From positions 1,364,853 to 1,428,852 of the forward strand of contig NZ_CXOP01000002.1 of assembly GCF_001269345.1 (NCBI RefSeq): a stretch of 64,000 nt of DNA. Direction: 5' to 3'. Position numbers and translations under genes: made by a program. Numbering within the stretch: the stretch's first letter is position 1; every line of letters begins with the position of its first letter. Below, piece after piece: positions 26,874 to 35,262 of this stretch. The notes under the pieces were generated by a model. That model did not search any database. It was not told where the DNA came from and was given only the letters and a program-made list of their open reading frames with translations. The stretch comes from Limnohabitans sp. 2KL-27 (GTDB lineage Bacteria; Pseudomonadota; Gammaproteobacteria; Burkholderiales; Burkholderiaceae_C).

Positions 26874-27171
26874 GGATGCGTGCGAAATGTCCTATTCATG
26901 GCATGAATCGTCGTGTACCAACTGCGAGAGCATCGTCAAAATTGGTCACCCGCAAAAGGACATTTAGAAATGTAGAGGATGAATCAACGTTAACCCTTAT
27001 CCCGATCGTTTGTCGAGCGTTAGGGTTTGATAATCAAACTTTGGAAGGTCCGTGCTCATTGAAACTGACATGTACCTCTCTAAAGTGCAGTGACTCAAGG
27101 GTCCTGCAAAAGCGAGACCCATGAGTCCGGGTGGTTGGACTTTTAACTTTTTGAAACTTGATGGAGACAAA
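26874..27171. other. intergenic leader of the tct operon
   Basis: No gene seen. AACCCT (near 26993) and AGGGTT (near 27024) form a spaced inverted repeat that may be an operator. A hairpin with 12-bp arms and one mismatch (GACTCAAGGGTC 27092-27103, GACCCATGAGTC 27116-27127) follows. This stretch is visibly more AT-rich than the flavoprotein gene before it. Confidence 0.45.
27092..27127. repeat. hairpin between the flavoprotein and tct genes
   Basis: Arms GACTCAAGGGTC and GACCCATGAGTC pair with one A-A mismatch around a 12-base loop. No long T-run follows. It may separate expression of the enzymes from that of the transporter. Confidence 0.5.
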
Positions 27172-28185
27172 ATGACTTTGAAAAAACGACAATTTTTGAG
27201 CGCAGCTTTGCTGGCAGTGACAGCTGCCACGATAAGCGGCCAAGCCATGGCGCAAGCTTATCCAGCACGTGATGTGACTGCTGTGATTCAATGGGGCGCA
27301 GGCGGTGGTACTGACGTGGCGATGCGCGGATACGCACCCTATGCCGAGGAAGCTTTGGGCAAAAAAATTGTTTTGCAAAACAAACCCGGTGCCGCGGGTG
27401 TGATCGGCGCTAACTTTGTTTTGCAACAACCCGCAGACGGCTATACGGTATTGATGGGTGCAGAGCCCCAATCACTTTATCGTGTGATGGGAGTCGCCGA
27501 TTTTGACTACGATAAATTTACCCCGATCAACATTGCGGCAGTCGCCAACAGTATTTTGTTGGTTGCGCGCCCTAATGCACCGTGGAACACCATGCAAGAT
27601 TTGCTCAGCCACGTGCAGGCCAACCCGAACAAGGTCAAGCAATACCTCGCTGGACAGGGCACTGTGCCTTTCACGATGAACGCCATGATCAGCACGCTGA
27701 CCAAATTTGACACCATCAAAGTCCCGTTCGATGGCGATGGCCCAGCGATTGCAGCCCTCCAAGGGGGCCACGTCGACATCGGCTTCATTGCCTCAGGTGC
27801 TGCCATTGAGCACATCAAGGCGGGTCGTCTCAAAGCTTTGGGCGTGGTCGACAACAAGCCGTTTCAGGGCATTTCACCCGTAACTGATGCGCCTTCCCTC
27901 AAGGGCATCAGTAAATTTTTACCTTGGGGCTCGTGGTATGGCGTGTTTGTGCGCAAAGAAACACCAGAGGACGTCAAAGCCAAGTTGACTGCTGCTTTCA
28001 AGAAGGCAGGCGACAACCCCAAATACCGTGAAATGATGACTGGTCGGGGTACCACGATGCTCAACATCAGCGGAGCTGAGGCTGAGCAGTTCATCAAGAA
28101 GTTCCAGTCCACTACCGCTTGGTTGTACCAAAGTGCTGGGGCTGCCAAAGTCGATCCAGGCACACTGGGTATCCCAAAGCCTTGA
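27172..28185 (+). CDS. tctC: Bug/TctC-family periplasmic binding protein
   Basis: A 337-residue solute receptor of a tripartite tricarboxylate-type transporter. ATG 27172 (GGAGACAAA upstream) gives a signal peptide LSAALLAVTAATISGQAMAQA cut near 26. Family marks are YPARDVTAVIQWGAGGGTD, ENKPGAAGVIG-like LQNKPGAAGVIGANF, and DIGFIASGAAIEHIKAGRLKALGV. It captures an organic acid in the periplasm for TctBA. The cargo is presumably the acid processed by the AroE-like and FAD enzymes upstream. Codon use is less GC-rich than in region 1. Confidence 0.9.
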   Translation: MTLKKRQFLSAALLAVTAATISGQAMAQAYPARDVTAVIQWGAGGGTDVAMRGYAPYAEEALGKKIVLQNKPGAAGVIGANFVLQQPADGYTVLMGAEPQSLYRVMGVADFDYDKFTPINIAAVANSILLVARPNAPWNTMQDLLSHVQANPNKVKQYLAGQGTVPFTMNAMISTLTKFDTIKVPFDGDGPAIAALQGGHVDIGFIASGAAIEHIKAGRLKALGVVDNKPFQGISPVTDAPSLKGISKFLPWGSWYGVFVRKETPEDVKAKLTAAFKKAGDNPKYREMMTGRGTTMLNISGAEAEQFIKKFQSTTAWLYQSAGAAKVDPGTLGIPKP

Positions 28186-28194
28186 TGCATCAAA

Positions 28195-28231
28195 GCACAT
28201 CGGGCACCTCGTACGTGAGGGCCCGATGTGC
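28195..28231. repeat. hairpin between tctC and tctB
   Basis: GCACATCGGGC (28195-28205) and GCCCGATGTGC (28221-28231) are perfect 11-bp arms. Placed just after tctC, it probably protects the receptor mRNA 3' end so that more receptor than permease is made, a common arrangement. No T-run. Confidence 0.6.
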
Positions 28232-28280
28232 CTGATATTGCAAGCCCCGCAAATGGGGAATTTTGTTAAGGGAAAAATTC

Positions 28281-28790
28281 ATGGTCACCAACCGTCCACG
28301 ACTGCCAGGTGAATTGAGTTTTATGGCATTGATGGTGGCATTCAGCGCCTTCATGCTCTGGACATCGTTTCACATATCAAAATTCGATTCAATTTCATCA
28401 CCGGGTGTTTTTCCGATGCTCTGCGCAGGATTGATGCTGGTGACTGGCCTGATGAGTTTGCGACAGGCTTGGATGTCCTCATCCAGTGCGGATGACACAC
28501 ATACCGTGTTCCAGCAATTTGTGATTCAGTTAGCGCCTTTGAAACTGGTGTTGTTCACGTCCTTGATCGTGGCCTATATGTTGGCACTGGAGGTGACAGG
28601 GTTTTTGCTTTCTTCCTACGTCTTTCTTTTGTTGTCGATGCAGGTCCTAGGCAGCAAGAAGATTGTTGTCAATTTATTGGTCAGTGCCTTGGTGTTGATT
28701 TGTATTTTCATTGTTTTCCAAACGGCATTTTCTGTGGTTTTGCCTGTAGGCTCCTTGATGGGGCCCTACACACCAGAGTGGTTGAAATGA
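28281..28790 (+). CDS. tctB: tripartite tricarboxylate transporter small subunit
   Basis: A 169-residue TctB-family membrane protein with four hydrophobic segments, for example LIVAYMLALEVTGFLLSSYVFLL. ATG 28281 is preferred to an upstream TTG because AAGGGAAAAATTC gives a ribosome site. Its stop overlaps the tctA start by 4 bp (ATGA). It forms the small permease subunit, with TctA, of the uptake system. Confidence 0.85.
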   Translation: MVTNRPRLPGELSFMALMVAFSAFMLWTSFHISKFDSISSPGVFPMLCAGLMLVTGLMSLRQAWMSSSSADDTHTVFQQFVIQLAPLKLVLFTSLIVAYMLALEVTGFLLSSYVFLLLSMQVLGSKKIVVNLLVSALVLICIFIVFQTAFSVVLPVGSLMGPYTPEWLK

Positions 28791-30280
28791 TGGAAGCGCT
28801 GGGTTATTTCTTTATCTCGTGGCTGGACATCAAGATGCTGCTGCTGACGGCAGCAGGTACTTTCGCCGGAATATATATTGGAGCCATACCGGGACTGTCG
28901 GTCACCATGGCGGTGTCCATTTTGATTTCGTTCACGTTCAAATGGGACGTCAACCAAGCGCTGGCATTGATCTCAGGCATTTATCTGGGCGGTGTGTACG
29001 GCGGCTCTCGCAGTGCGATTTTGTTGAACATTCCTGGTGCGCCCGCTGCCATTGCCACAGGGTTGGATGGTTATCCTTTGGCCAAACGCGGAGAGGCCGG
29101 GCAAGCGATTGGTTTGACCACGGTGGTGTCTGTTTACGGTGGTTTTATCGGCATTTTGGCTTTGGCGATTGCGGCACCTGCCGTCGCCGATCTGGCGTTG
29201 ATGTTTGGCCCGCGCGAGTACCTTTTGTTGGCCATGTGGGGAATCTTGCTGGTGGGCAGTTTGTCCGGGCAATCGCTATCAAAGGGTATTTTTTCCGGTG
29301 CCTTGGGCGCGCTGATCGCCTGCGTCGGCTTGGACCCGATGACCGGTGAGAACCGCTTGACTTTTGGCAGCCTTCAAATGTCCGCGGGCATTTCTTATGT
29401 GGCAGCCATGATAGGTTTTTTTGGTGTGGCCGAAGTCATCGCGCAAATCCATGAGTTGAACCTCAAGGCGGTCAAACAAAACGTGAGCAAAATCATTCCA
29501 TCATGGGGTTTGCTCAAAAAATACCTGCCATTGGCCACACGCACATCCGCAATCGGTGTGGTGGTGGGGGCTCTGCCTGGTGCCGGCGGTGACATCGCTG
29601 CACTGATGGCCTACGACCATGCCAAACGCACGGTTAAAAATCCGTCACGGCCCTTTGGCGAAGGTGCGTATGAGGGTCTTGTGGCACCCGAGTCTGCCAA
29701 CAACGCAGCCGTCGGCGGCGCTTATGTGCCCATGCTCACGCTGGGCATCCCGGGTGATGCGGTGACGGCTGTCATCATTGGCGCGCTGTACATCCATGGT
29801 CTAAAGCCTGGTCCGATGCTCATGATCGAGACGCCACACTTGTTTTGGTTTGTGGTGGGATCACTGACATTGGCCAACATTTTCTTGCTGATCTTTGGTC
29901 TCACAGGCATCAAGATTTTTGCCAAAATTGTGGAGACGCCTAAGCCTGTTTTATTGCCTTTGATTTTGGTTTTGTCGGCTGTGGGTGCCTACGCCATCAA
30001 CAACAACCCCGTTGATGTTTATTGGATGTTGGGTTTCGGCGTGTTGGGGTACTTCTTGAAGATGTACGGCTTCCAAGTGGGGCCTGTCATTCTTGGCATG
30101 ATTTTGGGCCCAATGATGGACCGCAGTTATCGTCAGGCCATGATGGCCACCAACAACGATGGGTGGTTGTTTATCAGCGAATTTTTCACAACGCCTCTTT
30201 CAACCATCATCTTGGCGGCTGTCGTGTTTACTTTGGTCAGTCAGACGCAATGGTGGAAGCGTCTTCGCGGGCTGAGCTGA
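28787..30280 (+). CDS. tctA: tripartite tricarboxylate transporter large subunit
   Basis: A 497-residue TctA-family permease with about 12 membrane segments. Conserved elements are GIYIGAIPGLSVTMAVSILISFTF near residue 25, GIYLGGVYGGSRSAILLNIPGAPAAIATGLDGYP, and GALPGAGGDIAALMAYDHAKR in the second half, the usual two-fold TctA repeat. The start ATG overlaps the tctB stop. A hairpin (30306-30341) lies after the stop. Confidence 0.93.
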   Translation: MMEALGYFFISWLDIKMLLLTAAGTFAGIYIGAIPGLSVTMAVSILISFTFKWDVNQALALISGIYLGGVYGGSRSAILLNIPGAPAAIATGLDGYPLAKRGEAGQAIGLTTVVSVYGGFIGILALAIAAPAVADLALMFGPREYLLLAMWGILLVGSLSGQSLSKGIFSGALGALIACVGLDPMTGENRLTFGSLQMSAGISYVAAMIGFFGVAEVIAQIHELNLKAVKQNVSKIIPSWGLLKKYLPLATRTSAIGVVVGALPGAGGDIAALMAYDHAKRTVKNPSRPFGEGAYEGLVAPESANNAAVGGAYVPMLTLGIPGDAVTAVIIGALYIHGLKPGPMLMIETPHLFWFVVGSLTLANIFLLIFGLTGIKIFAKIVETPKPVLLPLILVLSAVGAYAINNNPVDVYWMLGFGVLGYFLKMYGFQVGPVILGMILGPMMDRSYRQAMMATNNDGWLFISEFFTTPLSTIILAAVVFTLVSQTQWWKRLRGLS

Positions 30281-30305
30281 GGGGTTTGCACACTTGTCTT
30301 ACATC

Positions 30306-30341
30306 GAGCCGTTCAGATTGACCCCAAACCCTGAACGGCTC
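30306..30341 (+). terminator. hairpin after tctA
   Basis: GAGCCGTTCAG (30306-30316) and CTGAACGGCTC (30331-30341) form an 11-bp perfect stem with a 14-base loop, 26 bp after the tctA stop. The T-run is poor (TGTTGCG), so it is a likely but not classical terminator. Confidence 0.5.
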
Positions 30342-30550
30342 TGTTGCGTAAATCTATTGGCTTGAAGTCTGTGTGTTTGCGGAAAAAATGGCTGAAATAC
30401 ACGTCACATTCCAATCCCAAGTCGCCGGTCAGTCGCTTGACAGGCAAGTGGGTATCAATGAAGCCGGACTGAGCTTAAAGAAGAACACGGTCATTGATCA
30501 GCTAAAGCCCTGATATGTCAAAAAATGCTCGCCCTGTCTGATCACTATGG
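30340..30550 (-). pseudogene. decayed C-terminal DNA-binding part of an AraC-family regulator
   Basis: On the minus strand the frame reads LINDR, a stop, then THLPVKRLTGDLGLECD and VYFSHFFRKHTDFKPIDLRNR. This lines up with the end of the intact AraC protein at 40595-41521 (VINDRLIQ, ALPIKQLASELGFEDDAYF, SRFFRKHIGITPKAYRAR). At least two stop codons interrupt it and the N-terminal domain is gone. It probably once regulated a neighbouring cluster. Confidence 0.7.
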
Positions 30551-30931
30551 CTGCGACTTTTTCGATGGAGGCTGTACCGGGGCGCATGTCCTTCAAAACA
30601 CCGTCGTCGGCCAAGAAAACGACCTCTACCTAGGGGGTGCCGGCAAACGCACAGAATGATCACATCCAATGACTTAGCGAGTGCTTATGGCGTGCATAAG
30701 TTCGTGCGCTTGTAGCCAGCAGGGAGTCTAGTGGATGGTTCCGGGAATGCTCTAGCACCGTTAGGCTGCTGGCATGGTTGAGCAAAGTGCTTGCAATACC
30801 GTGCATATCAGTCAATACGGATCATGCCGATTGTTTTAATGCTTCCTGCAAAGGAATGCCTTCAAGTTTCAAATATACCGAGGACAAACCCTTGCACCTT
30901 TGAAGCTCAGAGTGAAGCACTTTTGAGAGAC

Positions 30932-31711
30932 TCACATCTGAGCCAGCAAGCCGCCATCGATCGCTAGCGTCTGGCCATTGACATAGGCTGCTGCGGGAGA
31001 CACCAGAAACAAGACCACAGGCGCAATGTCTTCAGGTGTAGCCCAACGCGCTTGCGGAACCTCCTGACGCAGGAAATCTTCAAAACCTTCGCGCTGCTGC
31101 AGGCCGGCGGTGAATTCGGTGCGGACAAAGCCGGGCGCAATCGCATTGGCCGTGATGCCATTGGCGCCATATTCCACCGCGATCGCCCTGGCCATGGCCC
31201 CCAAGGCCGCTTTGGCTGTGGAATACGCACCAATGAGCGGCATGGTCGACTGACCCGAAACCGAGGACGTCATGACAACCCGACCAAAGCCTCGCGCACA
31301 CATGCCGGGCAAAAATACCCGACTGCAGTTGAACGCACCACCTACATGCACATCCTGAATTTGTTGCCATTCTTCCCTGCTCATCTCCACCAGTGCTTTG
31401 CGATTTTGGTTGCCTGCATTGCTCACCAAGACGTCGACCGACCAACCGTCCTGGTCTAGGCGGTGAGCCGCAGCCTGAACCGCGGCCATGTCCGCGACAT
31501 CAAAACAGGCTGCACGCGCCTCAATCCCTTGGGCCTGTAGTGTGCGAACGGCATCGTCGGCGGCTTGCTCGCGAAGGTCATTGATCAAGACACGCGCACC
31601 TGCCTTACCCAATGCGGTGGCAATCGCCAGACCAATGCCTCTGGCCGAGCCAGTGACCAGGGCGGTGCGGCCTTGAAGGCCAAATGATTGGGCGAGGTAT
31701 TGGGGATTCAT
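30932..31711 (-). CDS. SDR-family oxidoreductase
   Basis: A 259-residue classical short-chain dehydrogenase: cofactor motif TGSARGIG (residues 21-28), NAG at about 100, catalytic Ser in TSSVSGQ, YSTAK and the end motif VNGQTLAIDGG. It resembles gluconate 5-dehydrogenase-type and 3-oxoacyl reductase-type members. Its start is 1 bp from the stop of the next SDR gene upstream (31713), so the two are co-translated. Last gene of the 31-40 kb cluster; it probably oxidises a ring hydroxyl. Confidence 0.88.
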   Translation of the reverse strand: MNPQYLAQSFGLQGRTALVTGSARGIGLAIATALGKAGARVLINDLREQAADDAVRTLQAQGIEARAACFDVADMAAVQAAAHRLDQDGWSVDVLVSNAGNQNRKALVEMSREEWQQIQDVHVGGAFNCSRVFLPGMCARGFGRVVMTSSVSGQSTMPLIGAYSTAKAALGAMARAIAVEYGANGITANAIAPGFVRTEFTAGLQQREGFEDFLRQEVPQARWATPEDIAPVVLFLVSPAAAYVNGQTLAIDGGLLAQM

Positions 31712-31712
31712 T

Positions 31713-32504
31713 TCAGGCTTTCAAGGGTGATTTCCCGGGGCGGCCCGGGATCATGCTCAGCATGTGGTCGGCGACGCCGCCATCGACCACGAGATTTTGT
31801 CCGTTGACGTAACTTGCATGAGCGCTGATCAAGTAATGGACGGCGTGCCCAATGTCATCGGGCCGACCAATGCGCCCCACGGGCACCAGGGCTTCACGCC
31901 GAGCCTTGGTGTCAAAGTCCTGGTACACCGCTTCGGTCAGCGGGGTTCGGACCATGCCGGGGCACACCGTGTTCGTTCGAATGCCTTCGGGCCCCCACTC
32001 TTGGGCCAATTGACGGCACAGCATGATGAGGGCGGCTTTGGCCGGTGAATAAGCACCATACCCCGGGTGCGGATGCAAACCCGACATCGAGGCAATGGCC
32101 GTGATGCTGCCGCTTGTGCGTTTGAGCGCGGGGTAAGCCGCTTGTGCCATCACGAATACCGAGCGGGTGTTGAGGTTGAAGGTCATGTCCCACTGGGCCA
32201 CCGACAAATCGGCCAGCTTGCCGGGCCCGGATGCGCCAGCCACGCAGACCAAGGCATCCAGGTCGCCCCCATGGTCCAGCGCTTCATTCACCATACTTTG
32301 CGCATCTTCTGGGCGGGTCACATCACCCACCACGCCATGGGCCTGAACACCCAGGTCACGCAGGGCCTGAAGCAAGGATTCGAGGCGTTCGCCGTTTTGT
32401 GTGCTGGCCACGGTCAGCTTCAGCTTTGGGGTCGCTTGCGAAGCCAGCACCTCGCAAATGCCTCGGCCAATTCCCCCGGTCGCGCCAGTGACCAAAATAT
32501 GCAT
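31713..32504 (-). CDS. SDR-family oxidoreductase
   Basis: A 263-residue short-chain dehydrogenase with TGATGGIG (7-14), catalytic Ser in ASMSGL, YSPAK with Tyr/Lys, and VNGQNLVVDGG near the end. The pairing with the SDR at 30932 (1 bp gap) suggests two consecutive alcohol oxidations or stereo-specific steps. A strong minus-strand terminator just upstream (32517-32553) means this pair may depend on read-through or its own promoter. Confidence 0.87.
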   Translation of the reverse strand: MHILVTGATGGIGRGICEVLASQATPKLKLTVASTQNGERLESLLQALRDLGVQAHGVVGDVTRPEDAQSMVNEALDHGGDLDALVCVAGASGPGKLADLSVAQWDMTFNLNTRSVFVMAQAAYPALKRTSGSITAIASMSGLHPHPGYGAYSPAKAALIMLCRQLAQEWGPEGIRTNTVCPGMVRTPLTEAVYQDFDTKARREALVPVGRIGRPDDIGHAVHYLISAHASYVNGQNLVVDGGVADHMLSMIPGRPGKSPLKA

Positions 32505-32516
32505 GACTCATCTCCC

Positions 32517-32553
32517 GTAAAAAAGCCGCCTGGGCATGAAGCGCAGGCGGCTT
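32517..32553 (-). terminator. intrinsic terminator after the ABC binding-protein gene
   Basis: Arms AAGCCGCCTG and CAGGCGGCTT (32523-32532 and 32544-32553) form a 10-bp stem followed, on the minus strand, by a run of Ts (complement of the As at 32519-32524). It lies 23 bp after the binding-protein stop, before the two SDR genes. Confidence 0.85.
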
Positions 32554-32575
32554 GTTCTTTCACAACTTCATCGCC

Positions 32576-33766
32576 TCACATCTTGCACAGAGGCGAAGCT
32601 GCGGGAACAATGGACGCGGGGAAGGTTTGTTCGACCACGGGGCGCAACACACCATCGGCCATCTTGGCGCGGCCCACGTAGTTGGGCAAGACCAATTGGT
32701 TGTCGGCAGCACGCATGGTCACATTGCCATAAATGGTGTCGAGCTGAGCGCCACGCAAGGCCTTGCTGACATCTTCAGGTTTGTTGCTCTTGGACAGCTT
32801 GACACCCTCCAGCATGACCTGGGCACCGTTGTAGGCCTGACCTTCGTTGTCGGTGGGCAGACGGTTGAACTTTGCCTTCCAGGCGGCTACAAAGGCCTTG
32901 CTCTTTGGCGTGTCGATGTCAGGTGTGTAGCCGGTTGTGCCAGGCGTGCCCTCCAGGGCCTTGCCGGTGGCATTGATCATGAAGTTCAAGATCAGCGAGT
33001 GACCGATCAGCGGGGTCTTGGGGATCAGGCCAAATTCTTCGGCTTGCTTGATGAAGGCGATGGCGTCACGACCGACCTCGGCCACCCAAATGCCGTCCAC
33101 GTTGGCGGCTTTGAGCTGGGCAATATAGGGCGAGAAATCCTTTGTGCCCATAGGCACGTACAGGCTCAGCGGAACGGTTTTGCCAGAAGCTTCAGCGGCT
33201 TTTTTGAAGGACTCGCCAGAGTCGCGGCCCCATACATAGTCTGCTGCAATCACGGCAAATTTATTGCCTTTGATGTTCTTGGCCCAAGCGTTGATCATCG
33301 CGATGTCCATCGCATCGGAATGGTTGGTGCGAAAGCTCCGTGGCTTGCAGGTGTCGCCAGTCAGCTTGTCAGACTTGCTGGCCACCACAAAGTAGGCCGC
33401 GTCCCAACGGTCTAGGTTCTGTGCAATGGCCAGGGAAATGGACGAGGGGATCGCACCGATCAAGAGGTTGTAGCCTTCCCGGGCGAGTTTTTCAGCCTCG
33501 CGGCGACCGGCATCTGGCGTGCCCTCGTCATCGGCTTCCTTCACTTCGATTTTGCGACCGTCCACGCCACCTTTGCCATTGGCTTCATCGACGGCGAACT
33601 TGATGGCGCGGATGACCTCTTCGCCTTGCTGCGCAAAAACGCCCGATTTGGACGATACCAGACCGACCTTGACCGGCTCTTTGCCTTGGGCCACAGCTGC
33701 CATGGGCAGTGCAGCCATCAGCGCAGCAGCGGCGAGGGAACGCTGGATGGTTTTGAGTTTGAACAT
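32576..33766 (-). CDS. ABC transporter substrate-binding protein (Liv/aromatic-acid type)
   Basis: A 396-residue periplasmic-binding-protein type I receptor. ATG 33766 follows AAGGAGACAAGC and gives a signal peptide ending AALPMAAVAQG (near 27). The mature part begins VKVGLVSSKSGVFAQQGEEV, typical of Liv-type receptors, many of which in Burkholderiales bind aromatic or alicyclic carboxylates. It is the last gene before a terminator and belongs with LivFGMH encoded upstream. The ligand is unknown. Confidence 0.88.
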   Translation of the reverse strand: MFKLKTIQRSLAAAALMAALPMAAVAQGKEPVKVGLVSSKSGVFAQQGEEVIRAIKFAVDEANGKGGVDGRKIEVKEADDEGTPDAGRREAEKLAREGYNLLIGAIPSSISLAIAQNLDRWDAAYFVVASKSDKLTGDTCKPRSFRTNHSDAMDIAMINAWAKNIKGNKFAVIAADYVWGRDSGESFKKAAEASGKTVPLSLYVPMGTKDFSPYIAQLKAANVDGIWVAEVGRDAIAFIKQAEEFGLIPKTPLIGHSLILNFMINATGKALEGTPGTTGYTPDIDTPKSKAFVAAWKAKFNRLPTDNEGQAYNGAQVMLEGVKLSKSNKPEDVSKALRGAQLDTIYGNVTMRAADNQLVLPNYVGRAKMADGVLRPVVEQTFPASIVPAASPLCKM

Positions 33767-33828
33767 GCTTGTCTCCTTTTGTTGGAAAGTTGCCGGAAAC
33801 CGTCCGGACATCGGTTTGAGAAAAAAAT

Positions 33829-34533
33829 TCATACCATGACGTGGCGCTCAAGGTCGTGCAAACCCTCGCGCGAATTCGCCACCTCGCCTTGCGCCACGAT
33901 GGCGCCTTTGGCCATGGCCATGTAACGCCTTGCCACACGCACGACCAGACTCATGTTCTGTTCGATCAGCAAAAGCGCGGTGCCTTGGTCAGCGACCTGG
34001 TTGAAGATGACGGCCAGTTGGTCCACGATGACCGGAGCCAAACCTTCTGTGGGCTCGTCCAGCAAGATCAGCTCGGGGTTGGCCATCAAGGCCCGCCCCA
34101 CAGCCAGCATTTGCTGCTGACCACCCGACAGGGCTGTGCCCGGCGTGTGGGCGCGCTCTTGCAGGATGGGAAAGAGCTTGTAAATTTCGGACACCGTCCA
34201 TGGGCCTTTGCGCCCAACGGCAGCGCCTAGGATCAGGTTCTCTTCCACGCTCAGGTTGGCCACAATCCGACGGCCTTGGGGAATCACGGCAATGCCATGC
34301 TGGGCGGCCATGTAGGCGCGCAGCTTGGTGTGCTCTTTGCCGCCAAAAGCCACATGCCCGTCTTGCAGACTGGCCAGCCCCAAGATGGTGTTGACCACAG
34401 TGGTCTTGCCCACCCCGTTGCGCCCAATGAGTGCCACACGCTCGCCAGGGTTCACATGCAGGTCCAGACCGTGCAAGATGTGCGCGGCACCGTAGTAGGC
34501 GTGGACGTTTTTCAGATTCAATAAGGCGCTCAT
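33829..34533 (-). CDS. livF: branched-chain-type ABC transporter ATP-binding protein LivF
   Basis: A 234-residue ABC ATPase: Walker A GRNGVGKTT (37-45), signature LSGGQQQMLAVGRAL, Walker B LILLDEPTEGLAPV, H-loop area LLIEQNMSLV. The last is the typical LivF form EQN. Its start overlaps the livG stop by 4 bp. It powers uptake together with LivG through the LivHM channel. Confidence 0.93.
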   Translation of the reverse strand: MSALLNLKNVHAYYGAAHILHGLDLHVNPGERVALIGRNGVGKTTVVNTILGLASLQDGHVAFGGKEHTKLRAYMAAQHGIAVIPQGRRIVANLSVEENLILGAAVGRKGPWTVSEIYKLFPILQERAHTPGTALSGGQQQMLAVGRALMANPELILLDEPTEGLAPVIVDQLAVIFNQVADQGTALLLIEQNMSLVVRVARRYMAMAKGAIVAQGEVANSREGLHDLERHVMV

Positions 34534-35249
34534 GCTGCGCTCCCCAAATAAGCTTCACGCACTCGTGGATTGGCTCGCACTTCAGCTGGCACCCCACTGG
34601 CAATCACACGGCCCAACTCAAACACCGTTACCACATCGGAGATGCTGAACACCACATCCATGTCGTGCTCCACCAGCAAGACCGACACGTCCCAGCTGGA
34701 GGTGAGTTTTTTCAAGTGCTGCGCCAGATCCAAGGATTCCTTGACCGACAAGCCCGCCATGGGCTCGTCCAACAGCAGCACGGTGGGGCGCCCCACCAAA
34801 GCCAGTCCCAGATCCAGACGGCGTTGCTCGCCATAGCCCAGGTCATCGGCGGCGGAGTCCCGCATGGGCCACAGGTCCAGCTCTTTGAGCACAGCTTCGG
34901 CATCGGCGGCAGAGTCCTTCACGCCCATCTTGTGAGACGCCAGTTCGATTTGTCGGTACACGGTCATTTGGCCGAAGATGCTGGTGCGTTGAAAGCTGCG
35001 GGACAAGCCCCGCATGCGGCGTTCGACCACACCCAGGGCCGAAACGTCTTCGCCGAGCAACTGGACTTTGCCGCGCGTCAGCCTGCGCCGTCCGGTGATG
35101 GCGTCGATCACCGTTGACTTGCCCGCCCCGTTCGGGCCTATCAGTCCGCGGATTTGTGCTTTTTCCAAAGTCAGGGCGACACCGTCCACGGCTTTGACCC
35201 CGCCGTAATGGATGGCCACGTCTTCTGCTTGCAATACGTAATTTGTCAT
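34530..35249 (-). CDS. livG: branched-chain-type ABC transporter ATP-binding protein LivG
   Basis: A 239-residue ABC ATPase with Walker A GPNGAGKST, Q-loop SRSFQRTSIF, signature LGYGEQRRLDLGLAL, Walker B VLLLDEPMAGL and the LivG-type LLVEHDMDVVF. ATG 35249 follows GGGAGAACAAG and lies after the livM stop; the longer frame to 35273 overlaps livM. The segment is part of the livHMGF set. Confidence 0.92.
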   Translation of the reverse strand: MTNYVLQAEDVAIHYGGVKAVDGVALTLEKAQIRGLIGPNGAGKSTVIDAITGRRRLTRGKVQLLGEDVSALGVVERRMRGLSRSFQRTSIFGQMTVYRQIELASHKMGVKDSAADAEAVLKELDLWPMRDSAADDLGYGEQRRLDLGLALVGRPTVLLLDEPMAGLSVKESLDLAQHLKKLTSSWDVSVLLVEHDMDVVFSISDVVTVFELGRVIASGVPAEVRANPRVREAYLGSAA

Positions 35250-35262
35250 CTTGTTCTCCCGC

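Larger units (their letters stand above)
30281..30931. other. 650-bp gene-free stretch
   Basis: Holds the tctA hairpin and a decayed AraC C-terminus (30340-30550). In 30550-30931 I see short broken frames only; one reverse-strand run of about 40 codons near 30520-30650 has no recognisable family. The stretch looks like degraded coding DNA left between two catabolic clusters. Confidence 0.6.

Noticed and set aside
30516..30650. Reverse-strand run of about 40 codons (MRPGTASIEKVAAIV)
   Set aside because: Suggests a dehydrogenase NAD-domain fragment at first sight, but no glycine-rich cofactor motif or continuing homology is visible.
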